A stretch of 61,802 nucleotides of DNA from Equadaptatus sp045642025 (GTDB taxonomy: Bacteria; Synergistota; Synergistia; Synergistales; Synergistaceae): contig JAZUIB010000053.1 of the NCBI GenBank assembly GCA_045642025.1, positions 1 through 61,802 on the forward strand. Reading direction: 5' to 3'. A program made the position numbers and the translations under genes. Below, piece after piece: positions 44,357-54,714 of the stretch; position 1 is the first letter of the stretch, and every line of letters starts with the position of its first letter. A model generated the notes under the pieces. It did no database searches and was not told where the DNA came from. It was given only the letters and a program-made list of their open reading frames with translations.

Positions 44357-45721
44357 TTAGAATATGTCATCAAAAGATTCCTTAACTTTATCTAACAAGC
44401 CGTTCAATTTGCTGGCAATATCTACCTTTCTTCTCTCTTTTTTATTATTCAGACTCTGATGTTTCGATTCTACCGAATGGCTTGTTTTATTAGTAAACTG
44501 TACTTCCTCTGTTTTAGGAACTTCATCAATATACCTGTACCTGTTATTATGTTTTTCGGTCACATACTCAATAATACCGGCTACCGCTGAATATTCCTGC
44601 GTATTTCGACCGTATGGCATTGCCAATGCGACAGACGGAACAGCAATTCTGACAGGAAGATCAAACATATCACGTATTAAGATATCAATACCAGCAGTTT
44701 TTGAACATCCGCCTGTTAAAATGATACCGCCTGGAAATGATTTAATTCCGGAATCTGTTATCTTCGGAATAACAAAATCTTCGCACAATTCTTCAAGTCT
44801 GCATGAAATAATTTCAGTTATATCATTATACAGAACACTATACGGCCTGCCGTTATATATAAACTGCACAGTTTCATCACTATCATCTTCAAGTTCACAC
44901 AACGCTACCGCCTGTTTAAGTTCATCGGCATTATTCAGCGGAATTTTAAGAATAGTTGCAAGATCATTTGTAATATGGTCTCCGCCAATGGGCACCATTC
45001 CAAGATATACAGGATGACCTTCGGAATAAACAGTAATACTTGTAGTTCCAGCGCCAATATCAAGAACTATTGCACCACCTTGTGCTTCTTCTCTGGTTAT
45101 TACGGAAAGTGACGAAGCAAGCGGTTTAAGAATAAGATTTTCAACCTCTATTCCTGCATGGCGCACACATGATATTACGTTCTGGACTATACTCGAAGAA
45201 ACCATAACAGACTCAAGTTCTACTGTCAATATTCTTCCTGTCATCGTAAGAGGGTTTTCCAATTCTGTATCATCCAGCTGGTATTTTATCGGAATGGTAT
45301 GTATCACAGACTTATTTGAAGGTACTGCAAGGTCTTCTTTTGCTAGTTGCATTACACGTTCAATATCTTCTTCCGTAACAGGTCTTGCGTTAACTCCAAG
45401 TATCTGTTTGCCAGAGGTTATCACACACGTCATGTCTTCTCCGCACGAGAAAGCCACTGACGTTTTTTTCAAGGGCTGTCCGACAATATTTTCAGCGGAA
45501 CTGATAACATTTTTTATCGCTTTTGATACCAGGTCTGCATTAACTATAGCGCCTTTTCTCATACCTTCAGTAGGAATGGCATCTACCGCGATTATCTGCG
45601 GTTTATTATAGCCATCTTCTTTCTCCGCAACTATGACCGATATTTTACTTGTTCCAATATCAAGCCCAACAATTAACTCTGGGTCATGTATATACTCGGC
45701 AGAAGATGATTTTCCAAACAT
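44357..45721 (-). CDS. ftsA: Cell division protein FtsA
   Basis: FtsA is the actin-like protein that tethers FtsZ to the membrane. The 454-residue product has ELIVGLDIGTSKISVIVAE, the phosphate-binding VLDIGAGTTSITVY, and GGIILTGGCSK. The C-terminal SKLNGLLDKVKESFDDIF is the amphipathic membrane-targeting helix. AGGAGGG precedes the ATG. It lies between the ftsQ-like gene and ftsZ in the canonical order. Confidence 0.96.
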   Translation of the reverse strand: MFGKSSSAEYIHDPELIVGLDIGTSKISVIVAEKEDGYNKPQIIAVDAIPTEGMRKGAIVNADLVSKAIKNVISSAENIVGQPLKKTSVAFSCGEDMTCVITSGKQILGVNARPVTEEDIERVMQLAKEDLAVPSNKSVIHTIPIKYQLDDTELENPLTMTGRILTVELESVMVSSSIVQNVISCVRHAGIEVENLILKPLASSLSVITREEAQGGAIVLDIGAGTTSITVYSEGHPVYLGMVPIGGDHITNDLATILKIPLNNADELKQAVALCELEDDSDETVQFIYNGRPYSVLYNDITEIISCRLEELCEDFVIPKITDSGIKSFPGGIILTGGCSKTAGIDILIRDMFDLPVRIAVPSVALAMPYGRNTQEYSAVAGIIEYVTEKHNNRYRYIDEVPKTEEVQFTNKTSHSVESKHQSLNNKKERRKVDIASKLNGLLDKVKESFDDIF

Positions 45722-45749
45722 ATCGTATCCCTCCTAACATCAGCGCATT

Positions 45750-46568
45750 TTATTGCGCCGCACTTTTTACCAAAATTTTATCTTTATAAGTCGCATCTAT
45801 AAAGTCATCTTGCGACAATGTCTGCAAATCATTACAGATTTTATTAACTGCAAGGGCTAAAACAACCCACCTATCACGCTCATCAGGCATAAGCACAGCC
45901 CCTCCCTCTGTGCCGTCACGTCTCTTAAAAACCAGTTTTACTTTCTGCATACCGTCATCCGTTACAGCATATATTTTTGCAACTTTACGTATCCATCCTA
46001 CAGACTTCATATCTTCATACCAACCGAGAATATTCTCCAATGGTAATGAGGTCTTCATGATATTCCCCTCATTTTTACCTATTTCGTATGGGGATACTCT
46101 GTTGTCTCCCCAATAAATAATGGGGGGATTAAATTGCTGAAAATTTAAGTTTTTATTTGTCTCTAAATCTGTAGGCCATATTCTGCCATCAGCAGACACA
46201 TACCAGAATTTATTATTCCAGCACATTTTAAATATCGGCTTAAGTGCCTCTGTTTTAAGAATCATATGACCACATCCAGAGCAAATCAGGTTACATTTGA
46301 CCGGATATACAGACTCAATCTGTCTGGTATATGCTTTACGTCCTAAAAACAGTGCAGGCCAAAAATGTTTATGTAAAACTGTAATATTGTTTCTGAGTGC
46401 CGATGCAGGTATTAAATTTACAGGCTGTACTTCAATACTTTTCAAACGGCAAATATGCATCCGTGTTTCCAAGGAAACGCAAATTCCTAAGAACAAAACA
46501 ACAACCAGTATAAATATTTTTCTTCCGCGATTACTCTTCCTTGAAGTCTCCGATGAATTGTATCTCAT
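45750..46568 (-). CDS. ftsQ: FtsQ/DivIB-type division protein
   Basis: FtsQ is a bitopic divisome protein that links early and late division proteins. The 272-residue product has a short basic cytoplasmic N-terminus, one transmembrane helix (IFILVVVLFLGICVSL, about residues 18-33), and a periplasmic part with a POTRA-like region (IESVYPVKC) and a beta domain (RDRWVVLALAV). The sequence is divergent and the call rests partly on position between murB and ftsA. The start is 38 bases inside murB. A CSGCGH motif in the periplasmic part is unusual. Confidence 0.8.
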   Translation of the reverse strand: MRYNSSETSRKSNRGRKIFILVVVLFLGICVSLETRMHICRLKSIEVQPVNLIPASALRNNITVLHKHFWPALFLGRKAYTRQIESVYPVKCNLICSGCGHMILKTEALKPIFKMCWNNKFWYVSADGRIWPTDLETNKNLNFQQFNPPIIYWGDNRVSPYEIGKNEGNIMKTSLPLENILGWYEDMKSVGWIRKVAKIYAVTDDGMQKVKLVFKRRDGTEGGAVLMPDERDRWVVLALAVNKICNDLQTLSQDDFIDATYKDKILVKSAAQ

Positions 46569-47433
46569 ATTCTAATTTTACTCCGAAACGTTCATATACT
46601 TTCTGCCTGCATATATTAATAAGCTCAAATATATCATCAGATGATGCATTTTTCTTATTTTCAATGAAATTTGCATGTGATTCAGATACGACAGCATCTC
46701 TGACAGCCAATCCTTTACATCCGCACTCGTCAAGAAGTCTGCCTGCACTGTATCCCTGTGGATTTTTAAAAACACAACCTGCAGTAGCTCTGCCGATAGG
46801 CTGTCCTTTTTTTAATTCGGCATATTGGCGTATTTCTTTTATAATATTTTCTTGCGGCATCTTATAAAGAATCATTTTGCATGATGCAATAAGCAAATCA
46901 TCAGTATCTACAGGACATGTTCTGTAACGCCACATTATCTCGTCTGGTGCATATTTTTTTATTTGGCAATTCTTATCTATCGTTGTAATTTCAGAAACAA
47001 TTCTGTTAAATCCTTTATCTGAACGTCCTCCTGCATTTCCGTTTAGTGCTCCACCCAAAGTGCCCGGAATACCGGTTAGAAATTCAAGTCCGCTTAAACT
47101 GTTTTGCAAAGCATAGGCTATCAGTTGTTTTGTAGTACACCCGCACGCAGCGTCCAATTCTGTATAATCACCTTTATCTGTGACACTGAGTTTCTTAATG
47201 TGCCCTGTATACAAGACTGCCTTGTCAATAAATCCTTCAGCTACAAGCACGTTTGTTCCGCCGCCGAGAATATAAAAATCTTTGTGTTCATTTTTGCAAC
47301 AGGTCAAAAAATCAATCGCCTCACCAACAGTATGAGGTGCAATTATCAGTGAACATTTTCCGCCTGTATGCCAGCTGTTAAATTCTTTAAGAGAATATCC
47401 CTTCAACAAACTATTTTTCTCCTCTAATGGCAC
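46531..47433 (-). CDS. murB: UDP-N-acetylenolpyruvoylglucosamine reductase
   Basis: MurB is the FAD- and NADPH-dependent reductase making UDP-MurNAc. The 300-residue protein has NSWHTGGKCSLII, YILGGGTNVLVAE, LTGIPGTLGGALNGNAGG, the YRTCP segment, GCVFKNPQGYSAGRLLDECGCKG with the catalytic serine region, and SHANFI. It overlaps the murC end by 23 bases and the ftsQ start by 38 bases, among the longest overlaps in the window. It is part of the dcw cluster. Confidence 0.96.
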   Translation of the reverse strand: MPLEEKNSLLKGYSLKEFNSWHTGGKCSLIIAPHTVGEAIDFLTCCKNEHKDFYILGGGTNVLVAEGFIDKAVLYTGHIKKLSVTDKGDYTELDAACGCTTKQLIAYALQNSLSGLEFLTGIPGTLGGALNGNAGGRSDKGFNRIVSEITTIDKNCQIKKYAPDEIMWRYRTCPVDTDDLLIASCKMILYKMPQENIIKEIRQYAELKKGQPIGRATAGCVFKNPQGYSAGRLLDECGCKGLAVRDAVVSESHANFIENKKNASSDDIFELINICRQKVYERFGVKLEYEIQFIGDFKEE

Positions 47434-48826
47434 TTAAAGTTTCGCATATCCTTTTTCCAAGCGTACCAACACTGCCGGCACCAATTGTCAGTATTATGTC
47501 TCCATCACTTGCCATATTACACACTGACTTAAGAAGATCATCAAAATTGCCGCAAAGTTCATAGTGGGATTTTTTATCCGGTGTTATAGCATCAAAAATC
47601 ATCTGTGAGGAAACTCCCTCCATCGGCTCTTCCGATGAAGAATAAATTGGCAGAATAAACGCTCTGTCAGCATATGAAAGTACTTGCGCAAACTCTTTAT
47701 AAAGCGCGGCTGTTCGACTGAAACGATGCGGCTGAAATACTGCAATTATTCTTCTGCCTGCAAAAATTTTACGAACGGTGTTCAGTGTTGCTTTTATTTC
47801 GTTCGGATGATGCCCATAATCATCATATACGAGGATGTCTCCGACTTGACCCATTTTCTGAAGACGGCGTTTGGCTCCGCTGAAACAGGCAAGTGCTCTT
47901 TTAACCACATCAAAAGGTATGCCCATTTCAAATGCTGCCGCACATGTAGCAAGCGAGTTTAAAATATTGTGTTCACCGGAGACCTTCAGTTCAACTTCAT
48001 CTACTTCCTTGCCATCATGGTATAATCTGTATTTGGCGCCTCCACCGTTAAGATGTTTTATATCAGCTGCGCCCCAGTTCCATGATGTTCCCCATCCGTA
48101 AGTTACTACACCGTCTTTAACACCATAGTCGCTGAACAATATTTTGACACCAGGGTCTTCCATGCAAAGAATATTTTTTCCCATTTCTTTTCTATTGGAC
48201 AAGAACTCATTAAATGCGTCAGTCACTGCCTTAAAAGTCATATAGTGATCTCTGTGATCCCAATCAATGTTGGTTATCACTGCAATTTCAGGATGGAAAT
48301 AAACAAACGAGCGGTCGCTTTCGTCAAGTTCTGCAACCATATACTCTCCTTTGCCTAATTTTGCATTAGTGCCGATTTCTATAACCTCACCGCCTACAGC
48401 TACAGAAGGATCTATGCCCGCCATTTCAGCAGTAAGCGAAATCATTGATGATGTTGTGGTTTTACCGTGAGTACCTGCTATTCCGACACCTCGTCTTGCA
48501 TTGAAAATGATACTGAGAACTTCCGCACGCCTTGAAACTTTTATTCCCTTTTGCCAAGCAGCAGTCATTTCAGGATGATCCTGCGGAATAGCACTCGAAA
48601 AAACTACTATATCCGGGTTGTACTTTTCAAAATGACTGGCAGAATGCCCGTGTTCAATGGCAATTCCATGTTTTTTGAGTTTCTCTGTATAAGTATTGTT
48701 TCCCTCATCACAGCCTGAAACATTTGCTCCAAGCTGATCCAGCAAAATAGCAAGCCCGCTCATACCAGCTCCGCCAATACCCATAAGATGTATATTTTTT
48801 GTTTTCAGTTCAATATCCGGTTGCAT
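47411..48826 (-). CDS. murC: UDP-N-acetylmuramate-L-alanine ligase
   Basis: MurC adds L-alanine to UDP-MurNAc. The 471-residue protein has HLMGIGGAGMSGLA at the N-terminus, the ATP loop GIAGTHGKTTTSSM around residue 112, YDDYGHHPNEIKATL, and FQPHRFSRT. A TAA-rich spacer of 14 bases separates it from murG. Its 3' end overlaps murB. Confidence 0.97.
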   Translation of the reverse strand: MQPDIELKTKNIHLMGIGGAGMSGLAILLDQLGANVSGCDEGNNTYTEKLKKHGIAIEHGHSASHFEKYNPDIVVFSSAIPQDHPEMTAAWQKGIKVSRRAEVLSIIFNARRGVGIAGTHGKTTTSSMISLTAEMAGIDPSVAVGGEVIEIGTNAKLGKGEYMVAELDESDRSFVYFHPEIAVITNIDWDHRDHYMTFKAVTDAFNEFLSNRKEMGKNILCMEDPGVKILFSDYGVKDGVVTYGWGTSWNWGAADIKHLNGGGAKYRLYHDGKEVDEVELKVSGEHNILNSLATCAAAFEMGIPFDVVKRALACFSGAKRRLQKMGQVGDILVYDDYGHHPNEIKATLNTVRKIFAGRRIIAVFQPHRFSRTAALYKEFAQVLSYADRAFILPIYSSSEEPMEGVSSQMIFDAITPDKKSHYELCGNFDDLLKSVCNMASDGDIILTIGAGSVGTLGKRICETLSAIRGEK

Positions 48827-48840
48827 AATTCAAACCCCTC

Positions 48841-49914
48841 TCAGCAACGAGATGAAATTTCAGCCCATAATCCGGCACATATTCTGTCAGAATTATTATA
48901 CAATTGAGATGACATAATTTGTTCTTTTTTTTCTGACAGTTTTTCAAGTTTAAGCATTTTTTGCGAAAGTTCTTTTTCGCATTTCCCGTTCCACAGTAAC
49001 GCAGTATTTTCAGCAGCAAAAGCAACCGCATTGTGAAATTGGTGATTATCAACTGCTTTTTCCCATGGAATAATCAGTGCAGGAATCCCCAATGTCCCGA
49101 TTTCAGTCAGAGAAGATCCTCCGGCACGCACTATAATCATATCAGCAACACTGAATAATTTTTCTGTTTCCCATACTTTTGGCAGCAAATATACATTATC
49201 TGAAACTTTTTCAATTTTTTCAGCTACAGCAGGAAACAGAAATGTCCATTTGCAAAACGGCTCTTTGGCTGCAAGGCTGCATATTTGATCTTTTACTGAC
49301 CGGCTGCCAAGTGAACCTGTCATTACCACAACCTTTTTCCCTGACGGAAATTCATCTGCAAGACCAAGTTTTTTCCACGCATCTTCCTGTCTAAGTACAC
49401 GAAATTTCCTTACCGGCACACCTGTTCTCATGTAACTATTGTTCTTAAGCGGCAGACACTCGCTCCAGCCGCTGTACACAGGTACTTTTTTTGCCGCAGC
49501 ATAGCGTGTAACCTTTCCCGCATACGCATTTTGTTCCTGAACAGCCACAGGGATTTTTGCGTGTCTCGCGGCAAGCAGCACAGGGAATGACACATATCCT
49601 CCAAATAACAAAATAAAATCCGGAGATGTTCTCTTTATTATTCCCTTTGCATCAAAAAATGATTTTAAAAGAGCTTTTAACCTTTTGCCTTTTTCTTTGA
49701 TACTTCCGGTTAACGGTGAACCTAACATGGGGAGAATAAACGGCTCACACTCGGCTGCAGAATATATTTCCTTTTCCAAAGGCCGGCTTCCGCATATATA
49801 ATCAACTTTTATATTTGGCACATGCTGTTCCAGCCATTTTCCGAATGAAATTGCCGGCCATATATGTCCTCCTGTACCGCCTGCAACCAGGAATATTCTT
49901 TTATCAGTATTCAT
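48841..49914 (-). CDS. murG: UDP-GlcNAc transferase MurG (lipid II synthesis)
   Basis: MurG transfers GlcNAc to lipid I on the cytoplasmic face of the inner membrane. The 357-residue protein has the first glycine loop LVAGGTGGHIWPA, QEQNAYAGKVTRYAA, MTGSLGSRSVKD, and VRAGGSSLTEIGTLGIPALIIPW. The longer frame begins with TTG at 49938; the ATG at 49914 starts the family N-terminus and overlaps the ftsW end by 11 bases. Confidence 0.96.
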   Translation of the reverse strand: MNTDKRIFLVAGGTGGHIWPAISFGKWLEQHVPNIKVDYICGSRPLEKEIYSAAECEPFILPMLGSPLTGSIKEKGKRLKALLKSFFDAKGIIKRTSPDFILLFGGYVSFPVLLAARHAKIPVAVQEQNAYAGKVTRYAAAKKVPVYSGWSECLPLKNNSYMRTGVPVRKFRVLRQEDAWKKLGLADEFPSGKKVVVMTGSLGSRSVKDQICSLAAKEPFCKWTFLFPAVAEKIEKVSDNVYLLPKVWETEKLFSVADMIIVRAGGSSLTEIGTLGIPALIIPWEKAVDNHQFHNAVAFAAENTALLWNGKCEKELSQKMLKLEKLSEKKEQIMSSQLYNNSDRICAGLWAEISSRC

Positions 49915-51013
49915 AACCCGGGTCGCTCTCCTTTTCAAGACGCGTTATCAGGCCTACTTTAGACCACATCATTATCAGGGAAGTGCCACCATAGCTCAGA
50001 AACGGAAACGGCATTCCTGTCAAAGGAAGCAGCCTTGTCACCCCGCCTACATTTAAGGCCATCGGGAAGATAACCGTTAAAGCAAGCCCCCATGTCAGAG
50101 AAGCCATAAAACTGTCTTCGCAGTTAAAATACACTTTTGCAACCTGTGAAAGCCAGTAAGCAAAAATTGTCAAAAGAAACAGTGTTCCGATAACACCCAT
50201 TTCCTCACCTATTGCCGCAAAAATAAAATCTGTATATGCTGCAGGAAGATAATTTAGCTTCTGAAAACCATGACCAAGTCCGCTTCCCCATACACCTCCG
50301 TTTGCAAAGGCAATAAGTCCCTGGATTGTCTGATAACCTCTGTTAAACGGGTCTGACCAAGGGTCAAGCCATGCATTAAAGCGTCTTACGCGGTAGGGTG
50401 CTGTATAAATTAATCCAATGATACCTACAATCACCAAACCAGCTACCCTCAACGGGTACTTCCACCCTTTTCTTTCAATAAACATACCGATTGATATAAC
50501 CATCAGTACAATTGTTGTTCCTAAATCTGGCTGTGCAATAACGGGTAATATGCAGAACCCAACCAATTTCACTACACTGTTAAACAAGCTGCCGTCAGAC
50601 TTATCTGTTTTTCTTGACAACATATTTGCCAAATGAAAAGCCATCGCCAAACAAAGAAGTTCACTTGGCTGGAATGATATGGCAATTCCGGGAATACGAA
50701 ACCATCGTCTTGCCCCGCCGACAGACATACCAATGCCCGGTATTTTTGGAAGCCACGTCAGTCCCCATGCAATCCACAGTATAATTCTACTGTAATTACG
50801 CCAGAATTTAAGCGGGACACTGTATATAATTCCGGCCATAATAATTCCAAACACAAGCCATAAAAGCTGTTTTTGACCAATTTGGTACGGTGTACCGCTG
50901 ACGCTGAATGCGCTGGGGCCTGTAGTGGAAACTATAAGCAAAATTCCAATACCGCTTAACACAAGCGGTACGCACCATAACACCGGATTGATTCTGAAAC
51001 TGCTTTTAGCCAT
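49904..51013 (-). CDS. ftsW: FtsW/SEDS-family peptidoglycan polymerase
   Basis: FtsW polymerises lipid II at the septum together with FtsI. The 369-residue protein has about ten hydrophobic segments and conserved SEDS features: GGARRWFRIPGIAISFQPSEL, an AQPDLGT segment containing the catalytic aspartate, and the C-terminal GMPFPFLSYGGTSLI. It lies between murD and murG as in other dcw clusters, which favours FtsW over RodA. It begins two bases after the murD stop. Confidence 0.93.
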   Translation of the reverse strand: MAKSSFRINPVLWCVPLVLSGIGILLIVSTTGPSAFSVSGTPYQIGQKQLLWLVFGIIMAGIIYSVPLKFWRNYSRIILWIAWGLTWLPKIPGIGMSVGGARRWFRIPGIAISFQPSELLCLAMAFHLANMLSRKTDKSDGSLFNSVVKLVGFCILPVIAQPDLGTTIVLMVISIGMFIERKGWKYPLRVAGLVIVGIIGLIYTAPYRVRRFNAWLDPWSDPFNRGYQTIQGLIAFANGGVWGSGLGHGFQKLNYLPAAYTDFIFAAIGEEMGVIGTLFLLTIFAYWLSQVAKVYFNCEDSFMASLTWGLALTVIFPMALNVGGVTRLLPLTGMPFPFLSYGGTSLIMMWSKVGLITRLEKESDPGYEY

Positions 51014-51015
51014 TA

Positions 51016-52347
51016 TCAGTTTTTGTTAATAATTTCCATGGCTTTTGCACGGAAATCTTCTCCTCTGGTTTCAAAATTCGGATACATATCCCAGCTTGTA
51101 CAGGCAGGCGACAAAAGTACCATATCACCATTATCTGCTTTCTCGTATGCTTTTCTTACTGCATCACCCATATCCTCGGCAAATTGATAATTCACATACC
51201 CAAAGTCATCCAAAGCTCTTGCAATTTTCTCTTTTTCACTGCCAATAATTACGGCACTTTTGACATACTTGCAAACAGCCTCAGCAAGAGGTCCGTATTC
51301 TTCACCTTTGCCCTGTCCGCCCAAAATTATAATTTTGCTTCCCTGCAGAGAGGACATTGCCGTTACGGACGCTGCAACATTGGTACCTTTAGAATCATTT
51401 ACAAATGCGATGCCGTTTGTTTCTCCGACATATTCACAACGATGTTCAGGAGCCTTTAATTCAGCGAGAAAAGATTTATTAACCGTTGCCCCCGCTAATT
51501 TTACAGCTGCAAGTGCCATGGCAAGATTCTCCATATTGTGGTCACCCAACAGGTTAACATCTGCAAAAGAAAATAGTTCTTCAGAATCAAGATACGCAGC
51601 TTTATTCTGACGATTCAGAAATATTCTGCAGTCTTCTTCCCAGCCAAGCCGATAAATATCTGTTCCCTTTGTAATACGCAAAACTTCCGTATCGCGTTTT
51701 TGACATATCGCTGCTCCGTTTTCTTTAAGGCAGCGGAAAAGATTTGCTTTAGCGGCAATATAGTTTTCGTACGAGCCATGCCAGTTAATGTGGTCAGGAG
51801 CAAGATTTGTAATTACTGCCGCGTCACATTTAAAATGCGTTGACCAGTAAAGCTGGAAGCTGCTCAACTCCATTGCTATATAGTCAAATTCTTTGTCTGC
51901 GAGTTCTGCCACACCAACTCCAATATTTCCGGCAATCGCACAGTTGTAGCCGCTTTTCTTCAGAAGGCCGCCAATTACCGAGCACGTCGTTGTTTTGCCG
52001 TTGCTGCCTGTAACAGCAATAATTTTACCCTTAAGATAATTGGCCGCAAAATCAAGTTCTCCGGTCAATCTGACAGCATGCTCCTCTGCGGCTTTTATTA
52101 TTGGTATATACGGCGGAATTCCTGAACTTACAACTATTTCATCACATTCTAGAACTCTGCTGCTGTTGCCATTTTCTTCCCAACTAATGTTTTCTGCGGC
52201 AAACATCCGTTTTCTCTCATCTGGAATTTCCTTTCCGTCAGATACAAAAACATCGGCGCCATGGGCAGACGCAACCTTGGCAACTGCACAGCCGCTTACA
52301 CCGGCGCCTATTATACATATTCTCTTACCGTTAAGATTATTTATCAT
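51016..52347 (-). CDS. murD: UDP-N-acetylmuramoylalanine-D-glutamate ligase
   Basis: MurD adds D-glutamate to UDP-MurNAc-L-alanine. The 443-residue protein has CIIGAGVSGCAVA at the N-terminus, the ATP loop AVTGSNGKTTTCSV near residue 115, VNDSKGTN, and LLSPACTSWDMYPNFETRGEDF near the C-terminus, a MurD hallmark. It lies between mraY and ftsW. Confidence 0.97.
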   Translation of the reverse strand: MINNLNGKRICIIGAGVSGCAVAKVASAHGADVFVSDGKEIPDERKRMFAAENISWEENGNSSRVLECDEIVVSSGIPPYIPIIKAAEEHAVRLTGELDFAANYLKGKIIAVTGSNGKTTTCSVIGGLLKKSGYNCAIAGNIGVGVAELADKEFDYIAMELSSFQLYWSTHFKCDAAVITNLAPDHINWHGSYENYIAAKANLFRCLKENGAAICQKRDTEVLRITKGTDIYRLGWEEDCRIFLNRQNKAAYLDSEELFSFADVNLLGDHNMENLAMALAAVKLAGATVNKSFLAELKAPEHRCEYVGETNGIAFVNDSKGTNVAASVTAMSSLQGSKIIILGGQGKGEEYGPLAEAVCKYVKSAVIIGSEKEKIARALDDFGYVNYQFAEDMGDAVRKAYEKADNGDMVLLSPACTSWDMYPNFETRGEDFRAKAMEIINKN

Positions 52348-52359
52348 AATTCTTCAACC

Positions 52360-53328
52360 TTACAGGAATCTTTCCATAGCTGCGAATACCGCGGTACAAA
52401 TAATCACTCCGAGTAGATGCATTATCCAAAAACGCATTACTACCTGATTCTCTCCCCAGCCTTTAAGCTCGAAATGATGATGTACAGGACTCATCAGGAA
52501 AACCTTTTTATGCAGTTTGCGTATAGTGAAAATCTGTATGGCAACAGACATAATTTCAACTACAAATATGAAGCACAACGGCACCAAATAAATAACGGCA
52601 TCGCACATCAAACAAACAACAAAGATCACCGCTGCAAGAAAATGTGAACCGCAGTCACCCATAAAAACTTTCGCAGGATTTGCGTTATGCCAGAGAAAAC
52701 CCAAACATATACCTGCATTGATAACAACCAACACCTCACTCAGCGGATCTACTGCCAAAAACATCTTTATACCGGCAAAAGTTATAAGCACACATCCTGC
52801 GGCAAGTCCGTCAAGTCCGTCTGTTACATTAACAGCATTAAGAATACCGACTCCTGCGAAAACAGCAAGCAAAATACCTGCAGCGCGAGGCAGGACAATA
52901 CTGCCTATGAGAGACATATCCCCATCAACCATATAAACAGCCACAGGCAGTGTAATTAAAATTTGGATAAAAAGTTTCTGCAGACTTCTCAGACCTTCAC
53001 TTGAATTGCGTACATACTTAAGCCAGTCATCGGCAAAACCTACACATGCTGCAGCAAACGGATATCCCAGTGCACAAAGCACAAGATCTGAAGGAAAATT
53101 ACAATAAATTGAAATCGGCACAAACATAAGAAGATAAACAAGCACAAAAACAACTCCGCCCATAGACGGTGTACCCATCTTTGCTTTGTCATGCCAGCTT
53201 GGTCCGTACATTTTTGTTACCTGTTCAATTTTCAGTCTCAGCATCTGAGTTATCCAAAAATGCTGCAGAATAACTTCCGCAAAAAGCGCAGTAAGAAGGA
53301 TACCGAGAAGTATCAAAAACACCGACAT
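52360..53328 (-). CDS. mraY: Phospho-MurNAc-pentapeptide translocase
   Basis: MraY makes lipid I by transferring phospho-MurNAc-pentapeptide to undecaprenyl phosphate in the inner membrane. The 322-residue protein has ten or so membrane helices and the motifs GTPSMGGVVF, CVGFADDWLK, NVTDGLDGLAAG, MGDCGSHFLAA and the C-terminal PVHHHFELKGWGE. It sits between murF and murD and starts three bases before the murF stop region. Confidence 0.97.
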   Translation of the reverse strand: MSVFLILLGILLTALFAEVILQHFWITQMLRLKIEQVTKMYGPSWHDKAKMGTPSMGGVVFVLVYLLMFVPISIYCNFPSDLVLCALGYPFAAACVGFADDWLKYVRNSSEGLRSLQKLFIQILITLPVAVYMVDGDMSLIGSIVLPRAAGILLAVFAGVGILNAVNVTDGLDGLAAGCVLITFAGIKMFLAVDPLSEVLVVINAGICLGFLWHNANPAKVFMGDCGSHFLAAVIFVVCLMCDAVIYLVPLCFIFVVEIMSVAIQIFTIRKLHKKVFLMSPVHHHFELKGWGENQVVMRFWIMHLLGVIICTAVFAAMERFL

Positions 53329-53331
53329 TGT

Positions 53332-54714
53332 TTAACCCTCCGTCAATACTGTTACAAGTCCTTTGAGACCGTAAGAATTTGAGCCTTTAACCAGCATAAT
53401 AGTATCCGACAGATCCTCCGAAACAACCGAGTCTGTAAGTTCCTTAAAACTATTATACAGTATTGCATTTTCCGTAAGTGTAATTCCTTCCCATTCACTG
53501 CCAAGAAGGAACAATTTATCACATTGTTTTGCTAGAAGTAATATTTCCTTATGCCAGTACGAACTATCCTTTCCGAGTTCTCTCATTCCTCCGAGTACAG
53601 CATACTTTCTGCTGCTGCCCGAAACCTCAAACAGATTCTCAAGCGCAGCTCTCATCGATGTAGGATTGGCATTGTATGATTCATCTATAAGCCATGAATT
53701 TGCTGAAAGTTTTTTACATACGCCTCTGCCGCTTATTGGTTTAAATTCTTCAAAAGCGGCTTTAATATCATCATCCGACACACCGTAATAACGCGCGGTA
53801 GCAAGTGCGTATCCTGTGTTATAAGCATGCTGTCTGCCAAATAAATTTGTACTGCAGACAATACTGCTGTCTGATGAGGAATACGATGAACATATCTTTG
53901 CGCCGTCCCCATTCAGAGAAATTTTTGTATGTTCAATCTTCAAATCAGCGTTCTCACTGTAACCCACGCCGATAAGTTTTTCGGCTTTTACACCTGCAAG
54001 AAGGGCATCTTTTAGCAAAACATTATCGGCATTATAAACAAGCACCTTAATACCCTGCGAGCAAATTTCCAGCTTGGCCTTCAACACACCGCCTATACTG
54101 CCAAATCCTGCCAGGTGCGCAGGCGCTATTTCTGTAATCATTGCAGTATCCGGCGGGAAAATTGACGTCATCTCTTCAATTTCACCAAAATGATTTGTCC
54201 CGAATTCAAGAACAAGCATTTCTGTATCCGCACACATTCCAAGAACGACTAAACTGCACCCTATAGTTGTATTAAAACTGCGTATCGCACTGTGAATTCT
54301 GTATTTTCTGCCAAGCGCGGCTACGAGAAGTTCCCTTGTAGTTGTTTTGCCGACACTGCCGGTAATACCAATAACCTGCGGAGCAACACGCTCAAAATGC
54401 GCATGCGCAAGCACACTCAGTGCTTTAACAGTGTCTTCTACGGCAATTGTGCTTATGCCGCTGTAATCTGATGTATCAAGTTTCAGTTCAGCGACCTTGT
54501 CGATATTTACAAGAAGCATCTTCGCGCCGCGTGATACAGCCTGGCTGACATAAAGATGCCCGTCAGTCTTTTCACCCTTTACGGCAACAAAGGCATCTCC
54601 AAAGGAAATATCACGGCTGTCAACTCTCCAGTTACGACAAATTCCGGCATCACTGCCATAGAGTCTGCCTCCGCAAATCTCTGCGGCTTCCGAAGCTCTC
54701 ATTATTTTGCTCAT
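53332..54714 (-). CDS. murF: UDP-MurNAc-tripeptide D-alanyl-D-alanine ligase
   Basis: MurF adds D-Ala-D-Ala to the UDP-MurNAc-tripeptide. The 460-residue protein has VDSRDISFGDAFVAVKGEKTDGH near the N-terminus, the ATP loop GITGSVGKTTTRE around residue 115, EFGTNHFGEIE and DESYNANPTSMRAAL. The frame opens at 54741; the ATG at 54714 overlaps the murE stop (ATGA) and is chosen. Confidence 0.96.
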   Translation of the reverse strand: MSKIMRASEAAEICGGRLYGSDAGICRNWRVDSRDISFGDAFVAVKGEKTDGHLYVSQAVSRGAKMLLVNIDKVAELKLDTSDYSGISTIAVEDTVKALSVLAHAHFERVAPQVIGITGSVGKTTTRELLVAALGRKYRIHSAIRSFNTTIGCSLVVLGMCADTEMLVLEFGTNHFGEIEEMTSIFPPDTAMITEIAPAHLAGFGSIGGVLKAKLEICSQGIKVLVYNADNVLLKDALLAGVKAEKLIGVGYSENADLKIEHTKISLNGDGAKICSSYSSSDSSIVCSTNLFGRQHAYNTGYALATARYYGVSDDDIKAAFEEFKPISGRGVCKKLSANSWLIDESYNANPTSMRAALENLFEVSGSSRKYAVLGGMRELGKDSSYWHKEILLLAKQCDKLFLLGSEWEGITLTENAILYNSFKELTDSVVSEDLSDTIMLVKGSNSYGLKGLVTVLTEG